The notes below the pieces were generated by a model. It saw only the letters and a program-made list of their open reading frames with translations. It did no database searches and was not told where the DNA came from. From contig JASJAO010000009.1 of the NCBI GenBank assembly GCA_030066975.1, forward strand, positions 1-64,000: a stretch of 64,000 nt of DNA. Direction: 5' to 3'. Position numbers and translations under genes: made by a program. This document shows positions 16,109 to 25,902 of the stretch, in pieces (positions within the stretch are counted from its first letter, which is position 1; each line of letters opens with the position of its first letter). This DNA is from Henriciella sp. (GTDB lineage Bacteria > Pseudomonadota > Alphaproteobacteria > Caulobacterales > Hyphomonadaceae).

Positions 16109-17143
16109 ATGTATGCAGCGTCTGAACCAGGTCAGCAGCCTGAAAGAAACAACACCAAGAAGCTTAAGGAACCCAATGTCCATCGGCGTAGTGTCTTGGC
16201 CTATGTCGGCGATACGCCGCGTCCAAACGAGATTCTGTCCTACGGAGAGTTCGCCGCCAAGGCGCTCGACGCGAATCTCACGCTGGTGAATATCATCGAT
16301 ACCAGTGCTAAACACGGCGAGTTGCCCGATCCGATTGCATCCGACCTCTTGCGACGCGAAGCATCAACAGAGATCGGAGAACTGGCGCAAAAGAAGACCG
16401 GCCCTCACGACATCGAAACCGTGACACTTGAAGGCTGCCCCGCAGAACAGCTCTGCAAGTGGGCGCGTGACCATGATATTGAGCTAACGATCATGAACAG
16501 CCGTCCGACAACGGAACGGCAAAAGTGGAAGATTGATGAGGCCGCACGAGAGATATTCGAGCAGACATCGGGGTCTGTGCTTCTGTTGCCGATCGATGAA
16601 GAGGAGACACAATCCTCAGCTTTGGAAACAATACTAGTTTTTTTGGATGGCTCATCGCGAGCTGAGTGTGCGCTCTCCGTCGCAGTAAAGCTTGCGCGCT
16701 CAACCGGGTCGAACCTCGTCCTCGTGCATGCCGTGCCAGTGCCTGAGTTGACCAAGATTGGCCCCCCGGAGAAAGAAGACGATGCACTCAGGGCCTCTGT
16801 CTTAAAGCGAAATCGGCAAAAAGCGGAGACGTACTTCAAGCGTCTGGATCAACAGTTGCGAGACAAGGACGTGTCAGTTGAAACACGGGTAATTGTCGGC
16901 GGGGATCCGCGGCACTCCCTGATTCAGTGCATTCATGATGAAAACGCGGACATGATTGTTGTGACATCTCAAGGTCATAGCGGTCATGCGGATGTTGCTG
17001 TGGGAAGCGTGACCAACCATCTTATCGAGCATTCCCCCATACCGCTCTTTGTGGTGCGTAGCGCGAAGGACGAAGCGCGCTCAAAGTACTCTATGCCTAA
17101 CGTCGATCCTACGGTTCGACTTCCGCATCGCGAATTGATGTAG
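16109..17143 (+). CDS. Tandem universal stress protein
   Basis: The 344-residue protein contains two UspA-type domains (about residues 25-165 and 175-320). The second has the typical D-M-I-V-V-T-S-Q-G-H-S-G, then V-G-S-V-T-N-H-L and I-P-L-F-V-V ending. The glycine spacing is G-x2-G-x6-G-S rather than the canonical G-x2-G-x9-G-S/T of ATP-binding members, so nucleotide binding is uncertain. I chose ATG at 16109 because GGAGA lies at ideal spacing; ATG at 16073 has no SD. The gene is behind an FNR/FixK-type promoter and its stop is 2 bp before the glucan synthase ATG, so the two form an operon. Confidence 0.88.
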   Translation: MYAASEPGQQPERNNTKKLKEPNVHRRSVLAYVGDTPRPNEILSYGEFAAKALDANLTLVNIIDTSAKHGELPDPIASDLLRREASTEIGELAQKKTGPHDIETVTLEGCPAEQLCKWARDHDIELTIMNSRPTTERQKWKIDEAAREIFEQTSGSVLLLPIDEEETQSSALETILVFLDGSSRAECALSVAVKLARSTGSNLVLVHAVPVPELTKIGPPEKEDDALRASVLKRNRQKAETYFKRLDQQLRDKDVSVETRVIVGGDPRHSLIQCIHDENADMIVVTSQGHSGHADVAVGSVTNHLIEHSPIPLFVVRSAKDEARSKYSMPNVDPTVRLPHRELM

Positions 17144-17145
17144 GC

Positions 17146-20100
17146 ATGCAAACCGCTCTGTGGGCAGAGGATGCGCTCGTTGTTGCGGCGAAGAGGCAAG
17201 AAGAAAGTCACCATCTGGTCACAAACGCGCCGCGGCCCATTACATCCTGGAAGAAACTGCAGGCGCTCGGACTTTGGTTCGAGGGGCTGCAGTCGCACTG
17301 CCTGAAAGCAGAAGAGGAGGCATCCAAGGCGGCGGAATGGCTTCTCGATAATAATTACCAAATTGTTCGCGCGGTACGACAGATACGCGAAGACTTGCCG
17401 GCGTCATTCTACAGGCGATTGCCAGCCATTATCGACCGACGCCAGCAGGCTGTTCCACGTCCTTATGCCCTCGCGCATGGTTTGTTGGACGCTTCGCATA
17501 TGCAGCTGTCTTTGCAATCGGCGATCACCTACGTTCAAGCCTATCAAGAACATGAAACGCTGAACATTGCTGAGCTCTGGGCATTACCAACAATGCTCCG
17601 GTTGGCCCTGCTGGAAGCGCTGGTGATCGCGGCGCTTGATGTCTTTCCGGATCTGAAATCCCCTTTCGAAGAAACATTGGAGCTTGAGGCACCGGCTCCG
17701 ATGGATCCGACCGAGCGAATTGCGCGGGCCTTGGTTGGTTTGCAGACCATCTCATCGATCTCCTGGAAAGACTTCTTCGATCGCACCAGCCATGTAGAGC
17801 TGACACTGTCCAGAGACCCGGCCGGGGTCTACCTCGACATGGACTTCGAAACGCGCGACCAGTACCGAAAGGCCGTCGAGGAACTCTCTGATGGAACCGA
17901 TCTCAATGAGGTCACCATCGCAGAGCGTGTTGTCAGCAAAGCGCATGATCAGAAGCCGAGCACGCGCGCGCGTCACGTCGGATTTTGGTTGATTGATGAC
18001 GGTCGACCAGAGCTTGAAAGTCTCGTCGGATTTCGGGCCCCTCTGCGGTCTGTCGCGCCGCGGTTTATAAAGCGACATCCCGGGTCATTATATGCTAGTT
18101 CGCTTGTCTTCTTTGGCATCGCTGCACTAGTTTTACCGTGGCTCTACCTGGCCTCAAATGGTGCCACACTGTTGACGGCTAGTCTCGGCATCCTTCTGTC
18201 GATCTTGCCCGCATCCATCCTGAGCGTAACGGTCGTCAACTGGATCTTCACGTTGATTTTGGCGCCTCGAGTGCTGCCAAAACTCGATTTCGATGACGGC
18301 ATTCCGGGCCATTGTCGAACCGCGGTCATTATGCCGGTGATTGTGGGCAGTGTGGACGAAGCCAAAGTATTGGTGGATCGGCTCGAAGGGCATATGCTCA
18401 CTAACCCGGCTCCAGAGCTGCAGTTTGTGGTTCTGTCCGATCACATAGACGCGCCAACAGAAACCCTGCCGACAGACAAGCCAATCGAAGCCGCGCTTAT
18501 CTCAGGTATCGAGGCCTTGAACACCGCACATGCGAACAGTCAAAGACCGCGATTTGTGCTGCTCCATCGCCCTCGCAGATACAATGATGGCGAGACTTGC
18601 TGGATGGCCTGGGAGCGCAAACGCGGCAAGATCGAACAGTTCAACCGGCTTGTGCTGACAGGTGACGAGAGTGGTTTTTCGTTGCATGTCGGGGACTTGG
18701 CGGCCCTGAAGGACATCCGATTTGTCATCACGCTTGACGCGGACACAGTCCTGCCGATGGGCGCTGCAACGAGATTGATCGGAACGATTGCACACCCGCT
18801 CAACCAGGCTGAATTCGATGAGTTTTCCGGCGCACTCCGCCATGGCTTCACCGTCGTTCAACCCCGGGTCGAGGCCTGCCCGGAAGCGGGGGCACGCTCG
18901 GCCTTTCATCGTTTTTTTACCGGTGACAATGCGATCGATATCTACAGCAATGCCGTCTCCAACGTATACCAGGATCTCTTCGGGTCGGCGGTCTATGTCG
19001 GAAAAGGCATCTACGACGTTGCTGCCTTCGATCGCTCGCTCGCCGGTCGCGTACCGGACAATGCCTTGCTGAGTCATGACTTGTTTGAAGGGGCGCATGG
19101 ACGGGCCGCGCTCGCGTCAGACATCATCGTGTTTGATGGATATCCTGCGACCTATCCAGAGTATGCGAAGCGCTGGCACCGATGGGTGCGGGGCGACTGG
19201 CAATTGCTGCCATGGTTGGCCTCGTGCGTGCCCGGACAATCGGGGCAAAAACTGAACAATCGATTGTCGCGCCTCGATCGCTGGAAAATTTTTGATAATC
19301 TTCGCCGCAGCGCGATCCCGATAGGACTTGTGGTCCTCGCTATCGCGGGATGGTTCATTCTGCCGGGAAGTGCCTGGGTCTGGACGCTTCTGACCGTCAT
19401 TGCCCCCGGTGCCTATCTGTTCACGGAACTGGCGAGCGGTATTTCCCGAGGGCGCCGACGCGAAGTCATTCAGCACAGAATGCACCAGCTTCTGCATCGT
19501 GTTGGGCGTTGGGCCCTTGCCGTGGCGTTCATGCTGTTTGAAGCGGTCGTCGCTCTTGATGCGATCACGCGGACGCTTTGGCGTCTATTTGTCTCTCGGC
19601 GCCACCGTCTTGAATGGACATCGGCTGCCCATGCGAATACGGGAATGCGAGCGGACGCACCGCGTCGATATGCCTGGTCGCAGATGTGGGCGACGTCGGT
19701 TGGCTCCGTTACCTTGGCTGTTCTGATTGGTATGTTCGCCACATCCTCGCTCATCGCTGCGAGCCCACTTCTAGTCGTCTGGTTACTGGCGCCTGAAATC
19801 GCGACTTGGGTTAGCGACGTAAGGCGCCGACCCGTGGAGACGCTAGGCGAGGAGGAGACGCTTTACCTTCGGCGGGTTGCGCGTCGCACATGGTTGTTCT
19901 TCGAGACCTTTGTGGGACCGGAGGATCATTGGCTGCCGCCAGACAATTTTCAGGAAGACCCGCATCCGCTTATCGCGCATCGCACGTCGCCGACGAATAT
20001 CGGATTGATGCTGACCTCGTCATTAATGGCTTGGGATCTGGGGTATGTAACCTCGACGGACCTCGCCCTTCGAACCGGCAACGCGTTGGACTCCCTGAAC

Positions 20101-23100
20101 CAGCTTGATCGTTACCGCGGACATTTTCTGAACTGGTATGATACCCGAACGCTTGATCCCCTGGAGCCGAGATATGTGTCGACGGTCGACAGTGGGAACT
20201 TGGCTGTGAGTCTCATTACACACTGTGAAGGCTGTCGAGATGTGGCCAATGCACCCGTGCTGCGTCGCCAGCAATGGCGGGGCCTGCTTGATACGGTAGA
20301 CATGCTAAGCCGCGCGCTTGAACCCACAAACAGAGGTGAGCTTAGCCATAGGGTCGCCTCACAGATGTCGGTGCTGGCTGAAATCATCGATCTATGTAGT
20401 GAGAGCCACCCGGACACATGGTGGGTGAGGCTCGTTGAGCTAAGCGAGCAAGCTTGGCCGGGTGTCAAAACGACCATTGGCGAGGCCCTTAACGAAGCCA
20501 AAGACCTCCCGAAAGACGTGCTTCGAGACATCAATGTCGGGATTGATCGGGTCAACCATGACCTGTCGCGCCTGAAATGGAGTCTGGAGCACTATCTGCC
20601 GTGGTTGGACTTCATTGACAATGCGCCGGTTGAATTGCAGCAGGTTGAGACATATGTCGCTAAAAAGCTCTCGCCGTCGATGCCGTTGTGTTCCGCATCT
20701 GAGGCCTGTTCGGAGGTCCTTTCATGGATCGCTGATCACAAAGAAAGTCTGGCCACAGATACAAACACCGGGCAGTGGGTGGAAAGCCTTTGCAAGGCAA
20801 TTGAAACGGGAGCAGAGCGACAAGTAGAGCTTCATGCCAGTCTCCTGGACCACGCCAACCACGCTCTGAAACTCGCCAAAGCAATGGATTTCAGTCTGGT
20901 CTATGACGAAGACCAACGTCTGTTTCATATCGGCTACAATATGAGCTCAGATCGGATGGACCCGCACCACTACGATCTGCTTGCCAGTGAAGCCCGTCTT
21001 GCCAGCTACTTTGCCATCGCCAAAGGCGACGTGTCGCCGGAACATTGGCGGGTGCTGGGGCGACCGGTAACCCGCCATCGCGGACAGTTGTCGCTTCTGT
21101 CATGGAACGGATCAATGTTTGAGTACTTGATGCCGTCCTTGTGGCTGCGCAGCAGCGAAGAGACTCTGCTGCATCAGTCGGAGAAAACTGCCGTTGATAT
21201 TCAACGCGCCTATGCTGAACAGGTGCGGACGCCATGGGGGATTTCTGAGTCGGGATTTTCCATGCGGGACGCGATGGATCACTACCAGTATCAAGCCTTT
21301 GGTGTGCCGGGGTTGGGCTTGCGGCGGGGCCTCTCTCAAGACTTGGTTATTTCACCGTACGCGACCATGCTGGCGCTCGCGGTTTATCCTGCTTCCGCAA
21401 TTTCGAACCTCAAAGAACTAGAAAGCGCCGGGCTGTTTAAACGCTTTGGGTTTGTTGAAGCCGCTGACTATACACGCGAACGCTCGCAGGAGCGTTCGTT
21501 TGCGTTGGTGCATTCCTACATGGCGCACCATCAGGGCATGGCATTCACGTCCATTGGAAACGTTCTCACCGACGACATCATGGTTCGCCGGTTTGCGTCT
21601 AACAAGCAAATGCAAAGCGCAGCACTGCTACTGGAAGAGCGCACGCCCTGGGAGGTGCCTTCGGAGCCGAAAACGAAAGAACCTGCCCAACATGCTGATG
21701 CAAAACTGTCGTCGGCGCCGACGCTGCATCCGTGGGCGGCTGATCCGGGATCTGCGGTTCGCCAGTTTCAGATACTCGGAAACGGACGATTTTCTTCCTG
21801 GATCAGAGAGAGTGGCAGTGGTGCACTTTGGTGGCATCAAGACTCCCTGACCAGATGGCGACCCGATTGTATCCAGGACAATCACGGTCTTTGGCTCTAC
21901 GTCCGTGATCTGCAAAGTGATGCGCTATGGTCGATGGGAGAACAGCCTACCGGCTCCATCTCGTCTGATGCGCATGTTCAGTTTCATCAGCACATGGTTG
22001 AGTTTCATAGACGTGACCACGGTATCGCCATGCGAATGGATGTCGGTGTAGCGGCGGGTGACGATCTGGAAATCCGGCTCATCACAATGACAAACGAAAC
22101 AGATCGACCGAGAACGTTGCAGGTAACAAGCTATGGCGAAGTCGCGCTTGCGCCCCTTATGGATGATGAGCGCCACCCCGCTTTCAGCAAGGTGTTTGTG
22201 GAGAGTCGGCATATCGAACGGATGAATGGGGTTATGTTCACGCGCCGGGCGCGCCAGCAAAGCGCACAGTCTGCTGTGATGTTACACCGCCTGGTTTTCG
22301 ATGATGCCAGCCAACAGTCTTGTGATATCGAGACGGATCGCCGCGCCTTTCTGGGCCGCGGCGGGCAAATCCGTCGCCCTCTGGGGGTGATCGAAGGGCT
22401 CTCCAATTCGACGGGTTGGACCCTCGATCCCGTCATGGCGCTGCAAACGCAAGTCAATCTGGCACCTCGGGAACGGCGGCAATTCGCCGTCGTCACAATT
22501 GCTGCCGGATCGGAAGATACCGTTCAGGAGATCGCAGAGCGGTATACGACGCTCGCGTCACTCGAATGGGCTCTGGACGATGCACGACGCGAAACCGCGC
22601 AACACGTACACCGCCTCGACATCGCACCCCCGCAGCTGCCAACGATCCAAACACTCGGTTCATTGGTGCTTGATCCACAGCGAAATTTGCGCGCGCCGGT
22701 ATCGCTTCAGAAGCAGAACCGTCTTGGCCAATCCGGTCTTTGGCCAATGGGCATATCCGGCGATCTACCAATTATCTTGCTTCTTCTGGGTGACTTGGAA
22801 GAAGAGGAACTCCTTCGGACGCTCTTGAAGGCGCAACGTCTATTGCTCCGCGGCTTGTTGAAAGCCGATCTGGTCATTCTGCGAACCGGTGATTCTGGCT
22901 ATATCGACACTGACCGGGAGCAGCTACTGGCTTTGATCCAGGAGCTGGGACTAAGCGATCGACTTGGGCGCAATGGTGGGATCCATTTGGTCTTTGCGGA
23001 TCAGAAGAGTGACGCCGACACAAACCTGTTGATGAGTGCAGCCGCCGTCGTTCTCCGCGACAGTGGTGGTGATCTTGAACGCCAATTCGCGCGATTGGAG

Positions 23101-25632
23101 GAGGCGCAGTCAAAGCCTCCCTTTCTGGAACCCTCCGGACACCCCGAAGCATCTGACACCGACCCTCAGGATGAAGCCGAGCCGACGGGTCTGACGTTTC
23201 AATCCGAACTTGGCGGGTTTGACGAGCCATCCGGCGAATATTTGATTGACCTGAAAACCGAAACAAGCACACCATGTCCGTGGTCGAACATTCTTGCGAA
23301 TGATCAATTCGGTTGTCTGGTCACTGAAAGCGGCGGCGGGTTCACTTGGGCGGAAAATAGCGGTGAGAATCGTCTTTCACCTTGGACGAATGACCCCGTA
23401 TCCGATCCCCCCAGCGAGGCGCTTTACCTGCGAGACGAGGAAACCGCGACAGTCTGGACACCGCTGCCATCGCCGATTGGAAGTGGCGCGACATGTCGGG
23501 TTCGTCATGGCGCTGGATACACGTCGTGGCGGACATCCATTCACGGTTTGGATCAGACGGTCACGGTCTTTGTGTCTCCGGACGATCCTGTGAAGATTGT
23601 CAAAGTACGATTGCGGGACAAATCCAACTGCGCCCGCCGGATTACAGCCACGTACTATATCGAGTGGCTGCTTGGCTCTATCGCTAGCGCACATCAGCAA
23701 CATGTCGTCGCCGAGTATGACGCCGGACTTGAAGCGCTCTTGGCGCGTAACCATTGGAATTTCGAGTTCGCCGATCGCATCGCCTTTTTACTGTCCGACT
23801 GCACACCTCACAGCCTCACAACCGATCGCCGCGACTTTATTGGTCAAGGACGGGATCTGAGTCAGCCTGAGGGGCTCGCCCGCTGGGATCTTGCTGGTCG
23901 CACAGAGAATGTCGGCAATGCATGTGGCGCGTATCAGGTGCATATTGATATGGCGGCCGGTGAAGTTCAGGAACTCCACTTTGTAATCGGGCAGGGGCGC
24001 GATGCGGATGACAGCGCCGCACTGATCAGAAAGTGGAAAGATCCTCAGACGGTCGATGAAGCCTATGAAAGAACATGCGCCACGTGGCGCGATAAACTGG
24101 GTCGGGTTCAGGTGAAAACCCCGGACGCTGCGTTCAACATCATGATGAACCACTGGTTGCTGTATCAGGCCGACGCCTCACGGATCCTGGCCCGGGCAGG
24201 CTTCTATCAAGCCGGCGGCGCGTTCGGGTTTCGCGATCAATTACAGGATATGCTGGCGATCTTGCACACCGAACCGGCCCGCGTTCGCGCGCACATCCTG
24301 GATTGCGCGGCAAGACAGTTCGAGGAAGGCGATGTGCTCCACTGGTGGCATCCTCCGTCTGGGCGTGGCGTGCGAACCCGGTGCTCGGATGACTTGCTTT
24401 GGTTGCCTTATGTCACTGGTAAATATGTTAAAGCGACCGGTGATCTTTCAATTCTTGAAGAGCCGGTGCCGTTCCTCATGGCGCCACCTCTTTCACCAGA
24501 AGAAGGTGATCGCTACGCCGAATTCGAGCGCAGCGAGGAATCTGCCACTTTGTTTGAGCATTGTGTGCGCGCGATCGAGCGCGGCTCAACGCAAGGTCCC
24601 AATGGATTACCGCTGATCGGTGCAGGAGACTGGAATGATGGCATGGATCGTGTCGGGGAAGGAGGCAAAGGGGAAAGTGTTTGGCTCGCCTGGTTTGTAA
24701 TCGCAACGATTACAGGCTTCGCAGACATCGCCGAACAGTTGGGCCGCAGCGATCTCCGCCAGAAATGGACGGCGCAGGCGTCTACGCTGCAGACCACCAT
24801 CGACAAGGTCGCATGGGATGGAGCCTGGTACATTCGCGCCTTCGACGATGACGGTGTTCCATGGGGATCGTCAAAATCTGAAGAGTGTCAGATTGATTCA
24901 ATCGCTCAGTCCTGGGCTGTCCTGTCAAGCGGCACACCATCGGCGCGCGCTCAAACCGCTATTCGCTCTGTGTTGGAGCAATTGGTCAGTGATGAGGATC
25001 GCCTGGTGCGGCTGTTCTGGCCTCCTATTCACGACACACCGCGAGATCCGGGATACATCAAATCATACCCGCCAGGCATTCGCGAAAACGGAGGCCAATA
25101 TACGCATGCTGCAACCTGGCTCGGTTTGGCACTTGCCAAACTCGGCGACGGAGACGGTGCGTGGCGGATCTTTGACTACATTAATCCGATCAGGCGGACG
25201 ATTTCATCCGAGGATATCGAACGCTATCGCAATGAGCCTTATGTCTTGTCGGCAGATATTGGCGGCGTGCCACCTTATGTTGGTCGCGGCGGTTGGAGCT
25301 GGTATACCGGCGCCGCGGCATGGACGTGGCGCCTGGGCCTCGAAGGCATACTCGGGGTGTCGTGGCGCGATGGGGAGGTCATCATTGATCCCTGCCTGCC
25401 GAAGGCCTGGGGGTCAGCGAAGGTCGAGATCAAAGGTCCAGAGGGTGCGGTGGCATTCGATATCCATGATCCGGATCATCTCGGACGCGGTGCACTGGAA
25501 ATCCGGATTGGGGATAAGGTCGTGACCGAACCGGGCATTAAGATACCTGAGGATGGTTCAGTGTTGAACGTCAAAGTGACGATCAAGCCGTTAGATGTCG
25601 ATCAAAGCTCTTCCGTGACGTTGTCTAAATGA
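17146..25632 (+). CDS. ndvB: Cyclic beta-1,2-glucan synthase (NdvB/ChvB type)
   Basis: This 2828-residue inner-membrane enzyme initiates, elongates and cyclises beta-1,2-glucan from UDP-glucose. The N-terminal cytoplasmic region precedes transmembrane helices around residues 318-365. The GT84 glycosyltransferase domain has the D-A-D-T motif near residue 531 and R-W-H-R-W near residue 675. More helices follow around 720-880. The glycoamylase-like domain lies near residues 1360-1470, and two carbohydrate-binding/GH94-phosphorylase regions end with G-D-W-N-D-G-M-D near residue 2495, which controls chain length. The size is full-length for the family. Placing this osmoregulatory enzyme behind a stress protein and an FNR/FixK box is unusual. 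Confidence 0.95.
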   Translation: MQTALWAEDALVVAAKRQEESHHLVTNAPRPITSWKKLQALGLWFEGLQSHCLKAEEEASKAAEWLLDNNYQIVRAVRQIREDLPASFYRRLPAIIDRRQQAVPRPYALAHGLLDASHMQLSLQSAITYVQAYQEHETLNIAELWALPTMLRLALLEALVIAALDVFPDLKSPFEETLELEAPAPMDPTERIARALVGLQTISSISWKDFFDRTSHVELTLSRDPAGVYLDMDFETRDQYRKAVEELSDGTDLNEVTIAERVVSKAHDQKPSTRARHVGFWLIDDGRPELESLVGFRAPLRSVAPRFIKRHPGSLYASSLVFFGIAALVLPWLYLASNGATLLTASLGILLSILPASILSVTVVNWIFTLILAPRVLPKLDFDDGIPGHCRTAVIMPVIVGSVDEAKVLVDRLEGHMLTNPAPELQFVVLSDHIDAPTETLPTDKPIEAALISGIEALNTAHANSQRPRFVLLHRPRRYNDGETCWMAWERKRGKIEQFNRLVLTGDESGFSLHVGDLAALKDIRFVITLDADTVLPMGAATRLIGTIAHPLNQAEFDEFSGALRHGFTVVQPRVEACPEAGARSAFHRFFTGDNAIDIYSNAVSNVYQDLFGSAVYVGKGIYDVAAFDRSLAGRVPDNALLSHDLFEGAHGRAALASDIIVFDGYPATYPEYAKRWHRWVRGDWQLLPWLASCVPGQSGQKLNNRLSRLDRWKIFDNLRRSAIPIGLVVLAIAGWFILPGSAWVWTLLTVIAPGAYLFTELASGISRGRRREVIQHRMHQLLHRVGRWALAVAFMLFEAVVALDAITRTLWRLFVSRRHRLEWTSAAHANTGMRADAPRRYAWSQMWATSVGSVTLAVLIGMFATSSLIAASPLLVVWLLAPEIATWVSDVRRRPVETLGEEETLYLRRVARRTWLFFETFVGPEDHWLPPDNFQEDPHPLIAHRTSPTNIGLMLTSSLMAWDLGYVTSTDLALRTGNALDSLNQLDRYRGHFLNWYDTRTLDPLEPRYVSTVDSGNLAVSLITHCEGCRDVANAPVLRRQQWRGLLDTVDMLSRALEPTNRGELSHRVASQMSVLAEIIDLCSESHPDTWWVRLVELSEQAWPGVKTTIGEALNEAKDLPKDVLRDINVGIDRVNHDLSRLKWSLEHYLPWLDFIDNAPVELQQVETYVAKKLSPSMPLCSASEACSEVLSWIADHKESLATDTNTGQWVESLCKAIETGAERQVELHASLLDHANHALKLAKAMDFSLVYDEDQRLFHIGYNMSSDRMDPHHYDLLASEARLASYFAIAKGDVSPEHWRVLGRPVTRHRGQLSLLSWNGSMFEYLMPSLWLRSSEETLLHQSEKTAVDIQRAYAEQVRTPWGISESGFSMRDAMDHYQYQAFGVPGLGLRRGLSQDLVISPYATMLALAVYPASAISNLKELESAGLFKRFGFVEAADYTRERSQERSFALVHSYMAHHQGMAFTSIGNVLTDDIMVRRFASNKQMQSAALLLEERTPWEVPSEPKTKEPAQHADAKLSSAPTLHPWAADPGSAVRQFQILGNGRFSSWIRESGSGALWWHQDSLTRWRPDCIQDNHGLWLYVRDLQSDALWSMGEQPTGSISSDAHVQFHQHMVEFHRRDHGIAMRMDVGVAAGDDLEIRLITMTNETDRPRTLQVTSYGEVALAPLMDDERHPAFSKVFVESRHIERMNGVMFTRRARQQSAQSAVMLHRLVFDDASQQSCDIETDRRAFLGRGGQIRRPLGVIEGLSNSTGWTLDPVMALQTQVNLAPRERRQFAVVTIAAGSEDTVQEIAERYTTLASLEWALDDARRETAQHVHRLDIAPPQLPTIQTLGSLVLDPQRNLRAPVSLQKQNRLGQSGLWPMGISGDLPIILLLLGDLEEEELLRTLLKAQRLLLRGLLKADLVILRTGDSGYIDTDREQLLALIQELGLSDRLGRNGGIHLVFADQKSDADTNLLMSAAAVVLRDSGGDLERQFARLEEAQSKPPFLEPSGHPEASDTDPQDEAEPTGLTFQSELGGFDEPSGEYLIDLKTETSTPCPWSNILANDQFGCLVTESGGGFTWAENSGENRLSPWTNDPVSDPPSEALYLRDEETATVWTPLPSPIGSGATCRVRHGAGYTSWRTSIHGLDQTVTVFVSPDDPVKIVKVRLRDKSNCARRITATYYIEWLLGSIASAHQQHVVAEYDAGLEALLARNHWNFEFADRIAFLLSDCTPHSLTTDRRDFIGQGRDLSQPEGLARWDLAGRTENVGNACGAYQVHIDMAAGEVQELHFVIGQGRDADDSAALIRKWKDPQTVDEAYERTCATWRDKLGRVQVKTPDAAFNIMMNHWLLYQADASRILARAGFYQAGGAFGFRDQLQDMLAILHTEPARVRAHILDCAARQFEEGDVLHWWHPPSGRGVRTRCSDDLLWLPYVTGKYVKATGDLSILEEPVPFLMAPPLSPEEGDRYAEFERSEESATLFEHCVRAIERGSTQGPNGLPLIGAGDWNDGMDRVGEGGKGESVWLAWFVIATITGFADIAEQLGRSDLRQKWTAQASTLQTTIDKVAWDGAWYIRAFDDDGVPWGSSKSEECQIDSIAQSWAVLSSGTPSARAQTAIRSVLEQLVSDEDRLVRLFWPPIHDTPRDPGYIKSYPPGIRENGGQYTHAATWLGLALAKLGDGDGAWRIFDYINPIRRTISSEDIERYRNEPYVLSADIGGVPPYVGRGGWSWYTGAAAWTWRLGLEGILGVSWRDGEVIIDPCLPKAWGSAKVEIKGPEGAVAFDIHDPDHLGRGALEIRIGDKVVTEPGIKIPEDGSVLNVKVTIKPLDVDQSSSVTLSK

Positions 25633-25647
25633 CAAGAGATGCGGCGT

Positions 25648-25902
25648 TCACCCCGACCGGCTGGTTTCCTCAAACAGATAGTCAAGCGTGGCGTCGATAC
25701 TGCTCAGCTTTTCATAGTCGGTTTCCGGGATGGGAATTCCAAGACGCTGATGCAGAGCTGATACGAGATTCTGAAAATCCATGGAGTCGATCTCTAGCGC
25801 ATCTCTGAGATCGTCCGTTGGGTCGACATCTTCGAATTCGATCTCCGGTGCGATCTGCCGGACTTCGGAAGCGAGGATGGATTTGAGCTCGTCGCGGGTC
25901 AT
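25648..25902 (-). CDS. Acyl carrier protein-like protein
   Basis: The 84-residue acidic protein has an ACP fold with the phosphopantetheine attachment serine in L-E-I-D-S-M-D-F (about residue 40). It is not the housekeeping AcpP, whose usual motif is G-A-D-S-L-D. The ATG at 25902 overlaps the stop of the E2 gene, making it the last gene of the acetate ligase-E1-E2 operon. It may hold an acyl group made or activated by neighbouring enzymes, for example the AMP ligase at 31791-33572; that link is inference. Confidence 0.85.
   Translation of the reverse strand: MTRDELKSILASEVRQIAPEIEFEDVDPTDDLRDALEIDSMDFQNLVSALHQRLGIPIPETDYEKLSSIDATLDYLFEETSRSG

Noticed and set aside
23377-23754. Long minus-strand frames inside the glucan synthase gene
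   Set aside because: They are shadows caused by GC-rich codons; the sense frame has clear domains throughout.
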